Part shown: piece after piece, positions 36,369-44,954 of the stretch
How positions within the stretch are numbered: the stretch's first letter is position 1
Layout of the letters: the number at the start of each line of letters is the position of its first letter
Assembly: GCF_900476395.1 (NCBI RefSeq)
Contig: NZ_UIHB01000006.1
Span: 248,001 to 312,000 of the forward strand
Reading direction: 5' to 3'
Origin: Xanthomonas euroxanthea
GTDB taxonomy: Bacteria > Pseudomonadota > Gammaproteobacteria > Xanthomonadales > Xanthomonadaceae
DNA: 64,000 nucleotides
The notes under the pieces: generated by a model
What the model was told of the DNA's origin: nothing
The model's input: only the letters and a program-made list of their open reading frames with translations
Databases searched by the model: none
Translations under genes and position numbers: made by a program

Positions 36369-37739
36369 ATGGCGATCCATTCCTCCGTACTCGAACTGAT
36401 CGGCAACACGCCGATCGTCAAGGCACAGCACCTGGACACCGGCGTCTGCGAGCTGTTCCTCAAGCTGGAGGCGGCCAACCCCGGCGGATCGATCAAGGAC
36501 CGCATCGGCCTGTCGATGATCGAAGCGGCCGAACAGCGCGGCGACCTCAGCCCTGGTGCGACCCTGGTCGAAGGCACTGCCGGCAACACCGGCCTGGGTC
36601 TGGCACTGGTCGCCCAGCAGAAGGGCTACACGCTGATCCTAGTGGTGCCGGACAAGATGAGCCGCGAGAAGATCTTCAACCTCAAGGCCATGGGCGCCCA
36701 GGTGGTGCTCACCCGTTCGGACGTGGCCAAGGGCCACCCGGAGTACTACCAGGACCTGGCCGCCAAGATCGCCGCCGAGACCCCGGGCGCCTACTTCATC
36801 AACCAGTTCGGCAACCCGGACAACCCGGCCGCGCACGAATTCGGCACCGGCCCGGAAATCCTGGCGCAGATGGACGGCAAGCTGGACGCGATCGTGTTCG
36901 GCTGCGGCAGTTCCGGCACCATGACCGGCCTGTCGCGCGCGTTCGCCACCGCATCGCCGCAGACCGAGCTGGTACTGGCCGACCCGGTCGGCTCCATCCT
37001 GACCCAGTACATCGAAGAGGGCACGGTCAGCGAGAAATCCGGCAGCTGGCTGGTCGAAGGCATCGGCGAGGACTTCCTGCCGGATATCTCCGACTTCTCG
37101 CGGGTCAAGAAGGCCTATTCGATCACCGACGCGGAAAGCTTCCACACCGCGCGCGAGCTGCTGGCCAAGGAGGGCATCCTGGGCGGCTCGTCCACCGGCA
37201 CCCTGCTGGCCGCCGCGCTGAAGTACTGCCGCGAGCAGACCACGCCCAAGCGCGTGCTGGTGTTCGTCTGCGATACCGGCAACAAGTACCTGTCCAAGAT
37301 GTACAACGACTACTGGATGCTGGACAACGGCTTCCTGGAGCGTCCGCAGCACGGCGACCTGCGCGACCTGATCCTGCGCCCGTACAACAAGCGCGACACC
37401 GTGGTGGTCGGGCCGAAGGACCTGTTGACCACCGCCTACCAGCGCATGAAGCTGTACGACGTCTCGCAGCTGCCGGTCATCGATGACGGTGAGCTGGTCG
37501 GCATCGTCGACGAGAGCGACGTGCTGTTGCATGTGTACGGTGACGAGGCGCGCTTCCGCGACCCGATCTCCACCGCCATGGTCAGCAAGCTCGATCGCCT
37601 GGATGTCGCCTCGCCGATCGAAGCGCTGCTTCCGGTGTTCGACCGCGGCCAGGTCGCCATCGTCATGGACGGCAACCAGTTCCTCGGCCTGATCACCCGT
37701 ATCGACCTGCTGAACTACCTGCGCCGCCGCGTGCAGTGA
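36369..37739 (+). CDS. cbs: cystathionine beta-synthase
   Basis: This enzyme condenses homocysteine and serine to cystathionine, the first step of reverse transsulfuration. The 456-residue protein has the PLP lysine K43 in NPGGSIKDR, the substrate loop EGTAGNTGLG, and two C-terminal CBS domains (about 335-456), which occur in CBS but not in ordinary cysteine synthase. It ends 101 bases before metB and is on the same strand, so both are probably one sulfur-amino-acid operon. No haem-binding N-terminal extension is present, as expected in bacteria. Confidence 0.94.
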   Translation: MAIHSSVLELIGNTPIVKAQHLDTGVCELFLKLEAANPGGSIKDRIGLSMIEAAEQRGDLSPGATLVEGTAGNTGLGLALVAQQKGYTLILVVPDKMSREKIFNLKAMGAQVVLTRSDVAKGHPEYYQDLAAKIAAETPGAYFINQFGNPDNPAAHEFGTGPEILAQMDGKLDAIVFGCGSSGTMTGLSRAFATASPQTELVLADPVGSILTQYIEEGTVSEKSGSWLVEGIGEDFLPDISDFSRVKKAYSITDAESFHTARELLAKEGILGGSSTGTLLAAALKYCREQTTPKRVLVFVCDTGNKYLSKMYNDYWMLDNGFLERPQHGDLRDLILRPYNKRDTVVVGPKDLLTTAYQRMKLYDVSQLPVIDDGELVGIVDESDVLLHVYGDEARFRDPISTAMVSKLDRLDVASPIEALLPVFDRGQVAIVMDGNQFLGLITRIDLLNYLRRRVQ

Positions 37740-37840
37740 TCGCAGGCAGTGTCGGGTAGCGCCGCGCGCCCGGATGAGACGCGCGGCACCGGCCATTCAG
37801 ACCTGCTTGCTACAATCCGCCACTTTTTCCGGGAACCTCC

Positions 37841-39040
37841 ATGTCCAATCGCACCCCACCCAGCCACGATGGCGAGCGCGCACTGTCGCTGGCGACGCTG
37901 GCGATCCATGGAGGGCAGTCGCCGGATCCCAGCACCGGGGCGGTGATGCCGCCGATCTATGCGACGTCCACCTATGCGCAGTCCAGCCCGGGCGAGCATC
38001 AGGGCTTTGAATACTCGCGCACCCACAACCCCACGCGCTTTGCCTATGAGCGCTGCGTCGCGTCGCTGGAAGGCGGCACGCGCGCGTTCGCGTTCGCCTC
38101 CGGCATGGCTGCCACCTCCACGGTGATGGAGCTGCTGGATGCCGGTAGCCACGTGGTGGCGATGGACGACCTGTACGGCGGCACCTTCCGCCTGTTCGAG
38201 CGCGTGCGTCGCCGCACCGCCGGCCTGGATTTCAGCTTCGTCGACCTGACCGATGCGGCCGCCTTCGAAGCTGCGATCCGCCCCGAGACCAGGATGGTGT
38301 GGATCGAGACCCCGACCAACCCGATGCTCAAGCTGGTCGACATCGCCGCCATTGCCGCGATCGCGCGCAAGCACGGCCTGCTGATCGTGGTCGACAACAC
38401 CTTCGCCTCGCCGATGCTGCAACGCCCGCTCAGCCTGGGCGCCGACATCGTCGTGCACTCGGCCACCAAGTACCTCAATGGCCACTCGGACATGGTCGGC
38501 GGCATCGCGGTGGTCGGCGACAACGCCGAACTGGCCGAGCAGCTGGCCTTCCTGCAGAACTCCATCGGCGGCGTGCAGGGGCCCTTCGACAGTTTCCTCG
38601 CCCTGCGCGGCCTCAAGACCCTGCCGCTGCGCATGCGCGCGCATTGCGACAACGCGCTGGCGCTGGCGCAGTGGCTGGATACCCACCCCGCGATCGAAAA
38701 GGTGATCTACCCCGGCCTGGCCTCGCACCCGCAGCACGCCCTGGCCCAGCGCCAGATGTCCGGCTTCGGCGGCATCGTCTCGATCGTCCTCAAGGGCGGC
38801 TTCGACGCGGCCAAGCGTTTCTGCGAGAAGACCGAGCTGTTCACCCTGGCCGAATCCCTGGGCGGTGTAGAAAGCCTGGTAAACCATCCCGCCGTCATGA
38901 CCCATGCCTCCATCCCGGTGGCCCGCCGCGACCAGCTCGGCATCAGCGACGCGCTGGTGCGGTTGAGCGTGGGGGTTGAGGATGTGGGGGATTTGCGCGG
39001 GGATCTGGAACGTGCCCTTGAGGCGTCTCGTTCTTCATGA
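37841..39040 (+). CDS. metB: cystathionine gamma-lyase/gamma-synthase family PLP enzyme
   Basis: This 399-residue transsulfuration enzyme makes or breaks the gamma C-S bond of cystathionine; next to CBS, gamma-lyase activity producing cysteine is likely. The PLP lysine is K210 (HSATKYLNGH), with YSRTHNPTR and SLGGVESL as substrate motifs. In Xanthomonas this gene, usually called metB, marks the left boundary of the O-antigen locus. Its stop overlaps the first glycosyltransferase start (ATGA, 39037-39040), an unusual coupling of a housekeeping gene with the variable locus. Confidence 0.93.
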   Translation: MSNRTPPSHDGERALSLATLAIHGGQSPDPSTGAVMPPIYATSTYAQSSPGEHQGFEYSRTHNPTRFAYERCVASLEGGTRAFAFASGMAATSTVMELLDAGSHVVAMDDLYGGTFRLFERVRRRTAGLDFSFVDLTDAAAFEAAIRPETRMVWIETPTNPMLKLVDIAAIAAIARKHGLLIVVDNTFASPMLQRPLSLGADIVVHSATKYLNGHSDMVGGIAVVGDNAELAEQLAFLQNSIGGVQGPFDSFLALRGLKTLPLRMRAHCDNALALAQWLDTHPAIEKVIYPGLASHPQHALAQRQMSGFGGIVSIVLKGGFDAAKRFCEKTELFTLAESLGGVESLVNHPAVMTHASIPVARRDQLGISDALVRLSVGVEDVGDLRGDLERALEASRSS

Positions 39041-40416
39041 CTGCTTCGCCGCAACGACAGGACGTGTTCGCGTATTGGCGGAGTGGGCTGGCCGGCCTTC
39101 GCCTGCAGTCGTGGGTACGCCAACAGTCCTGGTTGCAGCGTATCTATCGCATTTTCCCGCAGCGTTGGCGCGACCGCGTTTCTTCCACGCTGTCCGCCCG
39201 CTCTTTGGTTCAAACGCGGTTTCAGCGCACCGCCGCCTGGGAGCTGTGCGCGAAAGGCGCTGACGCTTGCTTGCCGATGGACGCTGATATCTCCGTCACC
39301 CGGATTCCATCGGTGGGGATCAACATTGTCGGCTATCTCCGTGGCGAATTCGGGCTGGCGGAGAGCGCAAGGATGTATGCGCGTGCGCTGATCAGCGCAC
39401 GCGTTCCCGTGTCGTTGTATGACCTGGACATGGGACTTGCGCACTCCTGGGACGACCGGAGCCTGGATGGCCTCATCGACCAGCGCATGCCGCACCAGGT
39501 CACCGTCGTCTTCGTCAACCCCGACTACCTCCAAGCCGCGTTCGAGAAGATCGGCCGGGCCCGCATGGACGGGCATTACGTCATTGCGTGCTGGTTCTGG
39601 GAACTTGAAGTGATTCCGCCAAGTTGGCTGAGTGCCATTGCGCTGGTGGACGAGATCATTGTGGCCTCACGATTCATCGAGGATGCGTTCCGCAGCGTGA
39701 CCGACAAACCGATCATGCGACTTCCGCTGCCGCTCTCTGACCAGCCTGATAGCGGTTTGCAGAGACACGACTTCGGGCTGGACCCGGAAACCTTCGTCTT
39801 TCTTTTCACGTTTGATTTCCACTCCTTCGTGGCCAGGAAAAATCCCCAGGCCGTGGTCAATGCATTCAGGCATGCGTTTCCCGTCGATCGCAACGATGTG
39901 CGTCTGGTCGTGAAGTCAAGCAATGGGCATATGTACCCCGAACAGATGGCGGAACTCCTGAGCCTGGTCGCAGCTGACAAGCGGATCCTGCTGCGGGACG
40001 AGGTGATCGACAGGATGCATGTGCGCGCGCTGCAGCGATGCTGTGACGTGTATGTATCGCTGCATCGGGCCGAAGGCTTCGGGTTGGGGCTTGCCGAGTG
40101 CATGTCACTCGGTAAGCCGGTCATTGCAACGGGCTGGTCGGGCAACATGGAGTTCATGACGGACAGCAACTCCTGCCTCGTAGACTACGACCTGGTGCCG
40201 GTTGCGGGCCGATATCCGGAGTCGGATGGCGCGCGCTGGGCAGAGCCGCGCATCGCATCTGCCGCAGCTGCGATGCGTCGGCTTGCGGACGACCCGTCAC
40301 AGGCGCGGCGGCTGGGCGAAGCAGCCAGGGACGATATCTGCGCAAGGCTTGCTCCCCGAAGCGTAGCGGAGCACCTGCTGGCAAGGGCTGCGAAGGTGGT
40401 CGCGTCAGCGCACTGA
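39037..40416 (+). CDS. GT4-type glycosyltransferase of the O-antigen locus
   Basis: This 459-residue retaining GT-B glycosyltransferase probably adds sugars to the O-polysaccharide at the inner membrane. Residues about 1-90 are an N-terminal extension before the Rossmann fold, which begins with VGINIVGYLRGEFGLAESAR. The nucleotide-sugar site has E346 and E354 (EGFGLGLAE, the E-x7-E motif) followed by GKPVIATGWSGN. No membrane segment is evident. The start overlaps the metB stop by four bases. Donor and linkage are unknown; GDP-D-rhamnose or dTDP-L-rhamnose are the candidates the cluster can make. The gap to wzm (86 bases) may hold a further promoter. Confidence 0.88.
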   Translation: MTASPQRQDVFAYWRSGLAGLRLQSWVRQQSWLQRIYRIFPQRWRDRVSSTLSARSLVQTRFQRTAAWELCAKGADACLPMDADISVTRIPSVGINIVGYLRGEFGLAESARMYARALISARVPVSLYDLDMGLAHSWDDRSLDGLIDQRMPHQVTVVFVNPDYLQAAFEKIGRARMDGHYVIACWFWELEVIPPSWLSAIALVDEIIVASRFIEDAFRSVTDKPIMRLPLPLSDQPDSGLQRHDFGLDPETFVFLFTFDFHSFVARKNPQAVVNAFRHAFPVDRNDVRLVVKSSNGHMYPEQMAELLSLVAADKRILLRDEVIDRMHVRALQRCCDVYVSLHRAEGFGLGLAECMSLGKPVIATGWSGNMEFMTDSNSCLVDYDLVPVAGRYPESDGARWAEPRIASAAAAMRRLADDPSQARRLGEAARDDICARLAPRSVAEHLLARAAKVVASAH

Positions 40417-40502
40417 CGGTGGCTGCTTTTGTCGACCCTGTGATGTAGCGATCTGGTTACCCCGCTTCACCAAAGTAGTGAACACTTTCAGAGGTAGCAA
40501 CG

Positions 40503-41294
40503 TTGGACATGATCCGGTCCGTATGGGCCTTCCGATACTTCATCCTGTCGTCGATCAGGAATGACCTGCGTCTGCGCTTCCTGCGCAGCAAACTCGGCGC
40601 ATTGTGGATGATCATCCACCCGCTCATGCAGGTGCTGATCTTTGCGACGATTCTTTCCGAGGTGCTGGCCGCGAAGCTGCCAGGCGTCAATAACAAGTTT
40701 GCTTACGCCCTGTATCTGATGGCCGGAACGCTTTGCTGGACCCTGTTTGCCGAATGCATTGGCAAGTGTGTTTCATTGTTCGTGGATAACGGCAATCTGA
40801 TGAAGAAGCAGGCCTTCCCGCGGATATGTCTCCCACTCATTGCCGGCGGCACCGTCATGGTGAACAACCTGCTGCTGTTCCTGGCAATCATCATCGTGTT
40901 CGCGATTCTGGGGCACACCTTGGGGCCGCAGGCAGCCTGGCTGCCGCTGCTGATGCTGCTGACATTGGCTTTCGCGATGTCGATCGGATTGCTGCTCGGC
41001 GTCTTCAATGTCTTCGTGCGTGACATCGGGCAGGTCGTGCCGGTCGTTCTGCAGGCAATGTTCTGGGTGACGCCTATCGTTTACACCATCGATATCCTTC
41101 CCGCGCAGACCCAGGAACTCTTCAAGCTCAATCCGCTGTTCCCGCTTGTCAGCGCTTATCAGGGAGTACTTCTTTACGGGCGTTCCCCGGCGTGGATCGA
41201 GCTTGTCCCGCTCATGCTGGCGACCCTCGTCCTGTGTGTCCTGTCGTTGGTCGTTTTTCGCCGCGCGAGTGCCGAAATGGTGGATGCCCTATGA
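40503..41294 (+). CDS. wzm: O-antigen ABC transporter permease
   Basis: Wzm forms the channel that exports complete O-polysaccharide, linked to undecaprenyl diphosphate, across the inner membrane. The 263-residue ABC-2-type permease has six predicted membrane segments (for example PLMQVLIFATIL, VNNLLLFLAIIIVFAILG, LIMLLTLAFAMSIGLLLGV) and the family start YFILSSIRNDLRLRFLRSKL. The start may be TTG at 40503, seven bases after AGAGGT, or ATG at 40509. The stop overlaps wzt (ATGA). Being paired with wzt, it shows that the O-antigen uses the ABC route and not Wzx/Wzy. Confidence 0.95.
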   Translation: MDMIRSVWAFRYFILSSIRNDLRLRFLRSKLGALWMIIHPLMQVLIFATILSEVLAAKLPGVNNKFAYALYLMAGTLCWTLFAECIGKCVSLFVDNGNLMKKQAFPRICLPLIAGGTVMVNNLLLFLAIIIVFAILGHTLGPQAAWLPLLMLLTLAFAMSIGLLLGVFNVFVRDIGQVVPVVLQAMFWVTPIVYTIDILPAQTQELFKLNPLFPLVSAYQGVLLYGRSPAWIELVPLMLATLVLCVLSLVVFRRASAEMVDAL

Positions 41295-42577
41295 GCCCTG
41301 TGTTGATGGTTGAGGGGCTGGGGAAGTCCTACCGTGTCTGGGGTAGCGAGTGGCTACGCGCCGCCAGCTGGTTCGGGTTGAAGGTCAAGCCGCGAGAGGA
41401 GCACTGGGTTCTGCGGAATGTCGGGTTTTCGGTCGCTCCGGGTGAGTCGATCGGGATCATGGGGCGCAATGGCGCCGGAAAGAGCACATTGCTCAAGCTG
41501 ATCACCGGTACCTCGCAACCTACCGAAGGACGCATCATCCGGCATGGCCGTATCGCCGCGATTCTCGAGCTCGGCATGGGTTTCAATCCGGACCTGAGTG
41601 GCAGGGAGAATGCCAGACATTCTGCCGGGCTGATGGGTTACACATTGGAACAAATCGACAAGGTGTTGCCCGAGATACAGGAGTTTGCCGAGATCGGAGA
41701 GTACTTCGATGAGCCGGTACGCACCTACTCAAGCGGTATGCAGGTGCGCGTCGCGTTTGCGGTGGCCACCGCATTTCGGCCCGATGTCCTCATCGTCGAC
41801 GAAGCATTGTCGGTGGGCGATGCGTATTTTCAGGCGAAGTGCTTCAAGCGCATCCAGTCTTACAAGGACGAGGGCATGACGCTCATCCTCGTCAGTCACG
41901 CGGTCGGAGATGTTGTCAAACACTGCGATCGTGCCATTTTGATCAAGGACGGTAGCGTGCATGCCGATGGGCCCTCGCGTGAGGTCTCCAACCTTTATCT
42001 GGACGAGTTGTTCGGCAAGAAGCCTGCATCGCTTCAGGCACAGGCCGATGATGCGCCAGGCCAGATGCACGCTGGCGATGAGGATATCTTTCATACGCGC
42101 CCTTACTACAATGCCGGTGAACATCGCTGGGGGCAGGGCGGTGCGCGAATACTCGATTATGTCGTTGTCAGCGGCGGGGAGGAGTTTCCTGCTCGCGTAG
42201 AGAGCGGTACCAGGACGGTATTTTACGTCAAGATCGCCTTCGATCAGGATTTTGACAGTGTAGTGCCCGGGTTTTTGATTAAAACCCTCGAGGGTCTATT
42301 CCTCTACGGCACCAACTCCTTCCTTTCCAGTGAGGGGCGGTCCGGGATTTCGGTAAAAGCGGGACAGGTCATCGTCTGCAAGTTCAGCATGCCTCTCGAC
42401 CTCAATGAAGCGAACTATCTGGTCTCGCTCGGCATTTCCAGTGGTGACCCGCTTGTGGAATTGACGCCGCTGGATCGTCGTTACGACGCCATCGTGCTGA
42501 ACGTCGCAAGAGGGATGCAATTCTGGGGGATGATGGACCTCAAGGCCGATTTCGAAATCGTAGAAGCGTTGTCATGA
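41291..42577 (+). CDS. wzt: O-antigen ABC transporter ATPase with C-terminal carbohydrate-binding domain
   Basis: Wzt powers O-polysaccharide export and selects finished chains. The 428-residue protein has an ABC domain (about 1-245): Walker A GRNGAGKST (58-66), signature YSSGM (146-150), Walker B VLIVDEAL (166-173) and H203. A second domain (about 275-428) has the beta-sandwich pattern of Wzt C-terminal domains (KIAFDQDFDSVVPGFLIKT, LEGLFLYGTNSF). In E. coli O9a this domain binds the capped non-reducing end made by WbdD; a WbdD-like gene follows here. This pairing strongly suggests the same cap-dependent export. Overlaps wzm by four bases. Confidence 0.95.
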   Translation: MSPVLMVEGLGKSYRVWGSEWLRAASWFGLKVKPREEHWVLRNVGFSVAPGESIGIMGRNGAGKSTLLKLITGTSQPTEGRIIRHGRIAAILELGMGFNPDLSGRENARHSAGLMGYTLEQIDKVLPEIQEFAEIGEYFDEPVRTYSSGMQVRVAFAVATAFRPDVLIVDEALSVGDAYFQAKCFKRIQSYKDEGMTLILVSHAVGDVVKHCDRAILIKDGSVHADGPSREVSNLYLDELFGKKPASLQAQADDAPGQMHAGDEDIFHTRPYYNAGEHRWGQGGARILDYVVVSGGEEFPARVESGTRTVFYVKIAFDQDFDSVVPGFLIKTLEGLFLYGTNSFLSSEGRSGISVKAGQVIVCKFSMPLDLNEANYLVSLGISSGDPLVELTPLDRRYDAIVLNVARGMQFWGMMDLKADFEIVEALS

Positions 42578-42616
42578 CGGCGTCAGGATCTACCATCACA
42601 TCAGAGAACATCAGTC

Positions 42617-44905
42617 ATGACTGAAACAATGCATATTGGCGCGCGCGTGGCCGCTCTGCCTGAGAAATATCAGCCGATTTTCGGACACCCCGAGCTTTCG
42701 GAGGGAAGTTCGCGCGGCTGCGAAGACAGGTTTGTGCTGATTCGCGAATGTGCGCAAAGGCTCCAGGGAGAGCTTGGTCGCCCACTGCGGGTGCTGGATC
42801 TCGGCTGCGCCCAGGGATTTTTTTCATTGAGCCTGGCGGCCGAGGGGCATCAGGTCCACGGTGTGGATTTTCTGGATCTCAATGTCGATGTGTGCCAGGC
42901 GTTGGCCCAGGAGCACCCGACGTTCGCTGCGTCATTCGAGCACGGGACCGTGGAAGACGTCATCGCGCGGCTTGATCCAGACCAGTACGACCTTGTCCTG
43001 GGGCTGAGTGTCTTCCATCATCTGGTGCATTCCCAGGGAATTGCGCGCGTGGCGGGATTATGCCGCAAGCTCTCAGAGGTCACCGACGCCGGGATCTTCG
43101 AGCTGGCATTGCGTGAGGAGCCGCTGTACTGGGGGCCTTCTCTGCCGCACGACCCTGCGGAGTTGTTGACCGATTATGCCTTCACCAGATTGTTGTCGAG
43201 GCAGGCAACCCATCTGTCTTCGATTTCCAGGCCGCTGTACTTCGCCAGCAGCAAGTTCTGGTACGTGGGCGAGGCTGTCGGCAGGTTCAGTTCCTGGTCG
43301 GGCGAGGCGCATGCCTATGGGCGCGGAACGCATCAGTACAGCAGGCGCTATTATTTCGGCGACAAGGTGTTCGTCAAGAAGATGACGATGGGCATCGGTG
43401 GGCGCGCCGAAATCAATTGGCAGGAATTCAATAACGAGGTCGAGTTTCTCAGAAATCCTCCTGCATCGTATCCCGTACCACGGCTGATTGCGGCCTTGGA
43501 CGATGCATCGGATTTGTTCCTCGTCAGGGAGATGTCCGGCGGACGCCTGCTTTCGGAGTTGATCGACGACGGCTCGCCCTACGATCCGGACAAAGTAGTC
43601 TCCGAATTGCTTGAGCAATTGGTAATGCTCGAGCGCGTGGGTCTCTATCACAATGACGTGCGTTGCTGGAATGTTCTGATGTCGCAGGAAGGCAAGGCCA
43701 TTCTGATCGACTACGGCGCCATTTCTGCCGAAGCCACCGATTGCTCCTGGCTGGGCGACTTGTTGCTGTCTTTCCTGATTACGGTCAAGGAGATCCTGCA
43801 ACGTCGCATTGTTCCGGCCAGTCCCGGTCGCGAGCCGGCTTTGGACTTCATGACGCTTCCTCCTCGTTATCGCAATGCCTTCATCCAGGCATTTGGGGGA
43901 GACCAGGCACGCTGGACGTTTGCAGAGCTGCAAGAGTGCCTGGCGCGCTCTGAACCGGTCGCATTGCATGCGCCCGAGTGGACATCGCTTTACAGCCACA
44001 TGCAACAGGCGTTGCTGAGCTACAACACGCGCCTTGGCGCCCTCTATACGCAGAACGAGCATGACCGTGTTGAGCTCGCGGCACGCGCATCCTTGATTGA
44101 GCGCCTGCAGGTAGGTGCTCAGCAGGCCCAGGACAAGCTTGCAACCCTTCAGCTGGAAGCAGAGACGGCCGATAACCGCTACCGCGATCTGGAAAAGGTG
44201 AGTAGCGAACTGCAGGAGTGGGCAAAAGATCTGGAAAGGCGCACTGCCGAAGCCGAGGACAGGGAGAAACAGCTCAACAAGGGCCTGGCGGATCGGGAGG
44301 CCGAGAATGCAAGGCTCGTCTCGCAGATTTCGGTGCTCGAGTCCGAGCTGGAAGAGCGTCAACGCGTTCGTGAACTGTCGGAACTGCTTGCCGCTGACCT
44401 CAGTCGACTGGTCGAAGAGCGCGATGGCATGCAGGTCAGCATGTCGGAGATGGAGCGCGTCAACACGCAGCAGCAGTCAACCATCGACGAACTGCAGGCG
44501 AAAATTGTTTCGCTGGTTCAGCGCGTCAATAGGTCGGAGACTGCCGGCGCCGCGGACGCACGCAGGGTGAAAGAGCTGCAGCTGGATCTGTCCCATCGCT
44601 TGCAGGCCCTCGAGGACGCACGTAGCCGCATTCGTGAACTTGAGTTGGCAGTGGATATGCTGGAGGGCCAGATCGGAGAGCTTCATACGAGCCGCTCATG
44701 GCGTGTGACAGCACCTTTGAGATGGGTCACCATGAAGGTGACCAAGCGTGGCGGACCTCTCGTGGTTCATGCGCCGCAGCGGCTGGAGCGCACAGAGCCT
44801 GTGCTTGCGGAGGACGAGGTGGCAACGCCCGCCGATGTGGCCATCGACAAGCAGCTGGCAGCGCTGGATCAGTTGGGTAGCCGGATCAGGAAATCGAAGA
44901 AATAA
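42617..44905 (+). CDS. WbdD-like O-antigen chain-terminating methyltransferase/kinase with coiled coil
   Basis: This 762-residue protein has the three-part build of WbdD. Residues 35-235 are a SAM methyltransferase with motif I VLDLGCAQGFF (59-69) and FHHL (133-136). Residues about 240-460 are a kinase with lysines at 254/255, catalytic loop HNDVRCWN (345-352) and DYG (365-367). Residues about 480-690 are an extended coiled coil, followed by SRSWRVTAPLRW (692-703) and a basic tail for membrane or polymerase contact. WbdD caps the chain with phosphate/methyl and its coiled coil acts as a molecular ruler for length. The coiled coil here is long, about 210 residues. It lies 39 bases after wzt. 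That it works this way in this organism is inference. Confidence 0.88.
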   Translation: MTETMHIGARVAALPEKYQPIFGHPELSEGSSRGCEDRFVLIRECAQRLQGELGRPLRVLDLGCAQGFFSLSLAAEGHQVHGVDFLDLNVDVCQALAQEHPTFAASFEHGTVEDVIARLDPDQYDLVLGLSVFHHLVHSQGIARVAGLCRKLSEVTDAGIFELALREEPLYWGPSLPHDPAELLTDYAFTRLLSRQATHLSSISRPLYFASSKFWYVGEAVGRFSSWSGEAHAYGRGTHQYSRRYYFGDKVFVKKMTMGIGGRAEINWQEFNNEVEFLRNPPASYPVPRLIAALDDASDLFLVREMSGGRLLSELIDDGSPYDPDKVVSELLEQLVMLERVGLYHNDVRCWNVLMSQEGKAILIDYGAISAEATDCSWLGDLLLSFLITVKEILQRRIVPASPGREPALDFMTLPPRYRNAFIQAFGGDQARWTFAELQECLARSEPVALHAPEWTSLYSHMQQALLSYNTRLGALYTQNEHDRVELAARASLIERLQVGAQQAQDKLATLQLEAETADNRYRDLEKVSSELQEWAKDLERRTAEAEDREKQLNKGLADREAENARLVSQISVLESELEERQRVRELSELLAADLSRLVEERDGMQVSMSEMERVNTQQQSTIDELQAKIVSLVQRVNRSETAGAADARRVKELQLDLSHRLQALEDARSRIRELELAVDMLEGQIGELHTSRSWRVTAPLRWVTMKVTKRGGPLVVHAPQRLERTEPVLAEDEVATPADVAIDKQLAALDQLGSRIRKSKK

Positions 44906-44954
44906 GGACAGGGATTGCCATGTACCGGCAAGGACATCATGAAGGGGAATGTAG

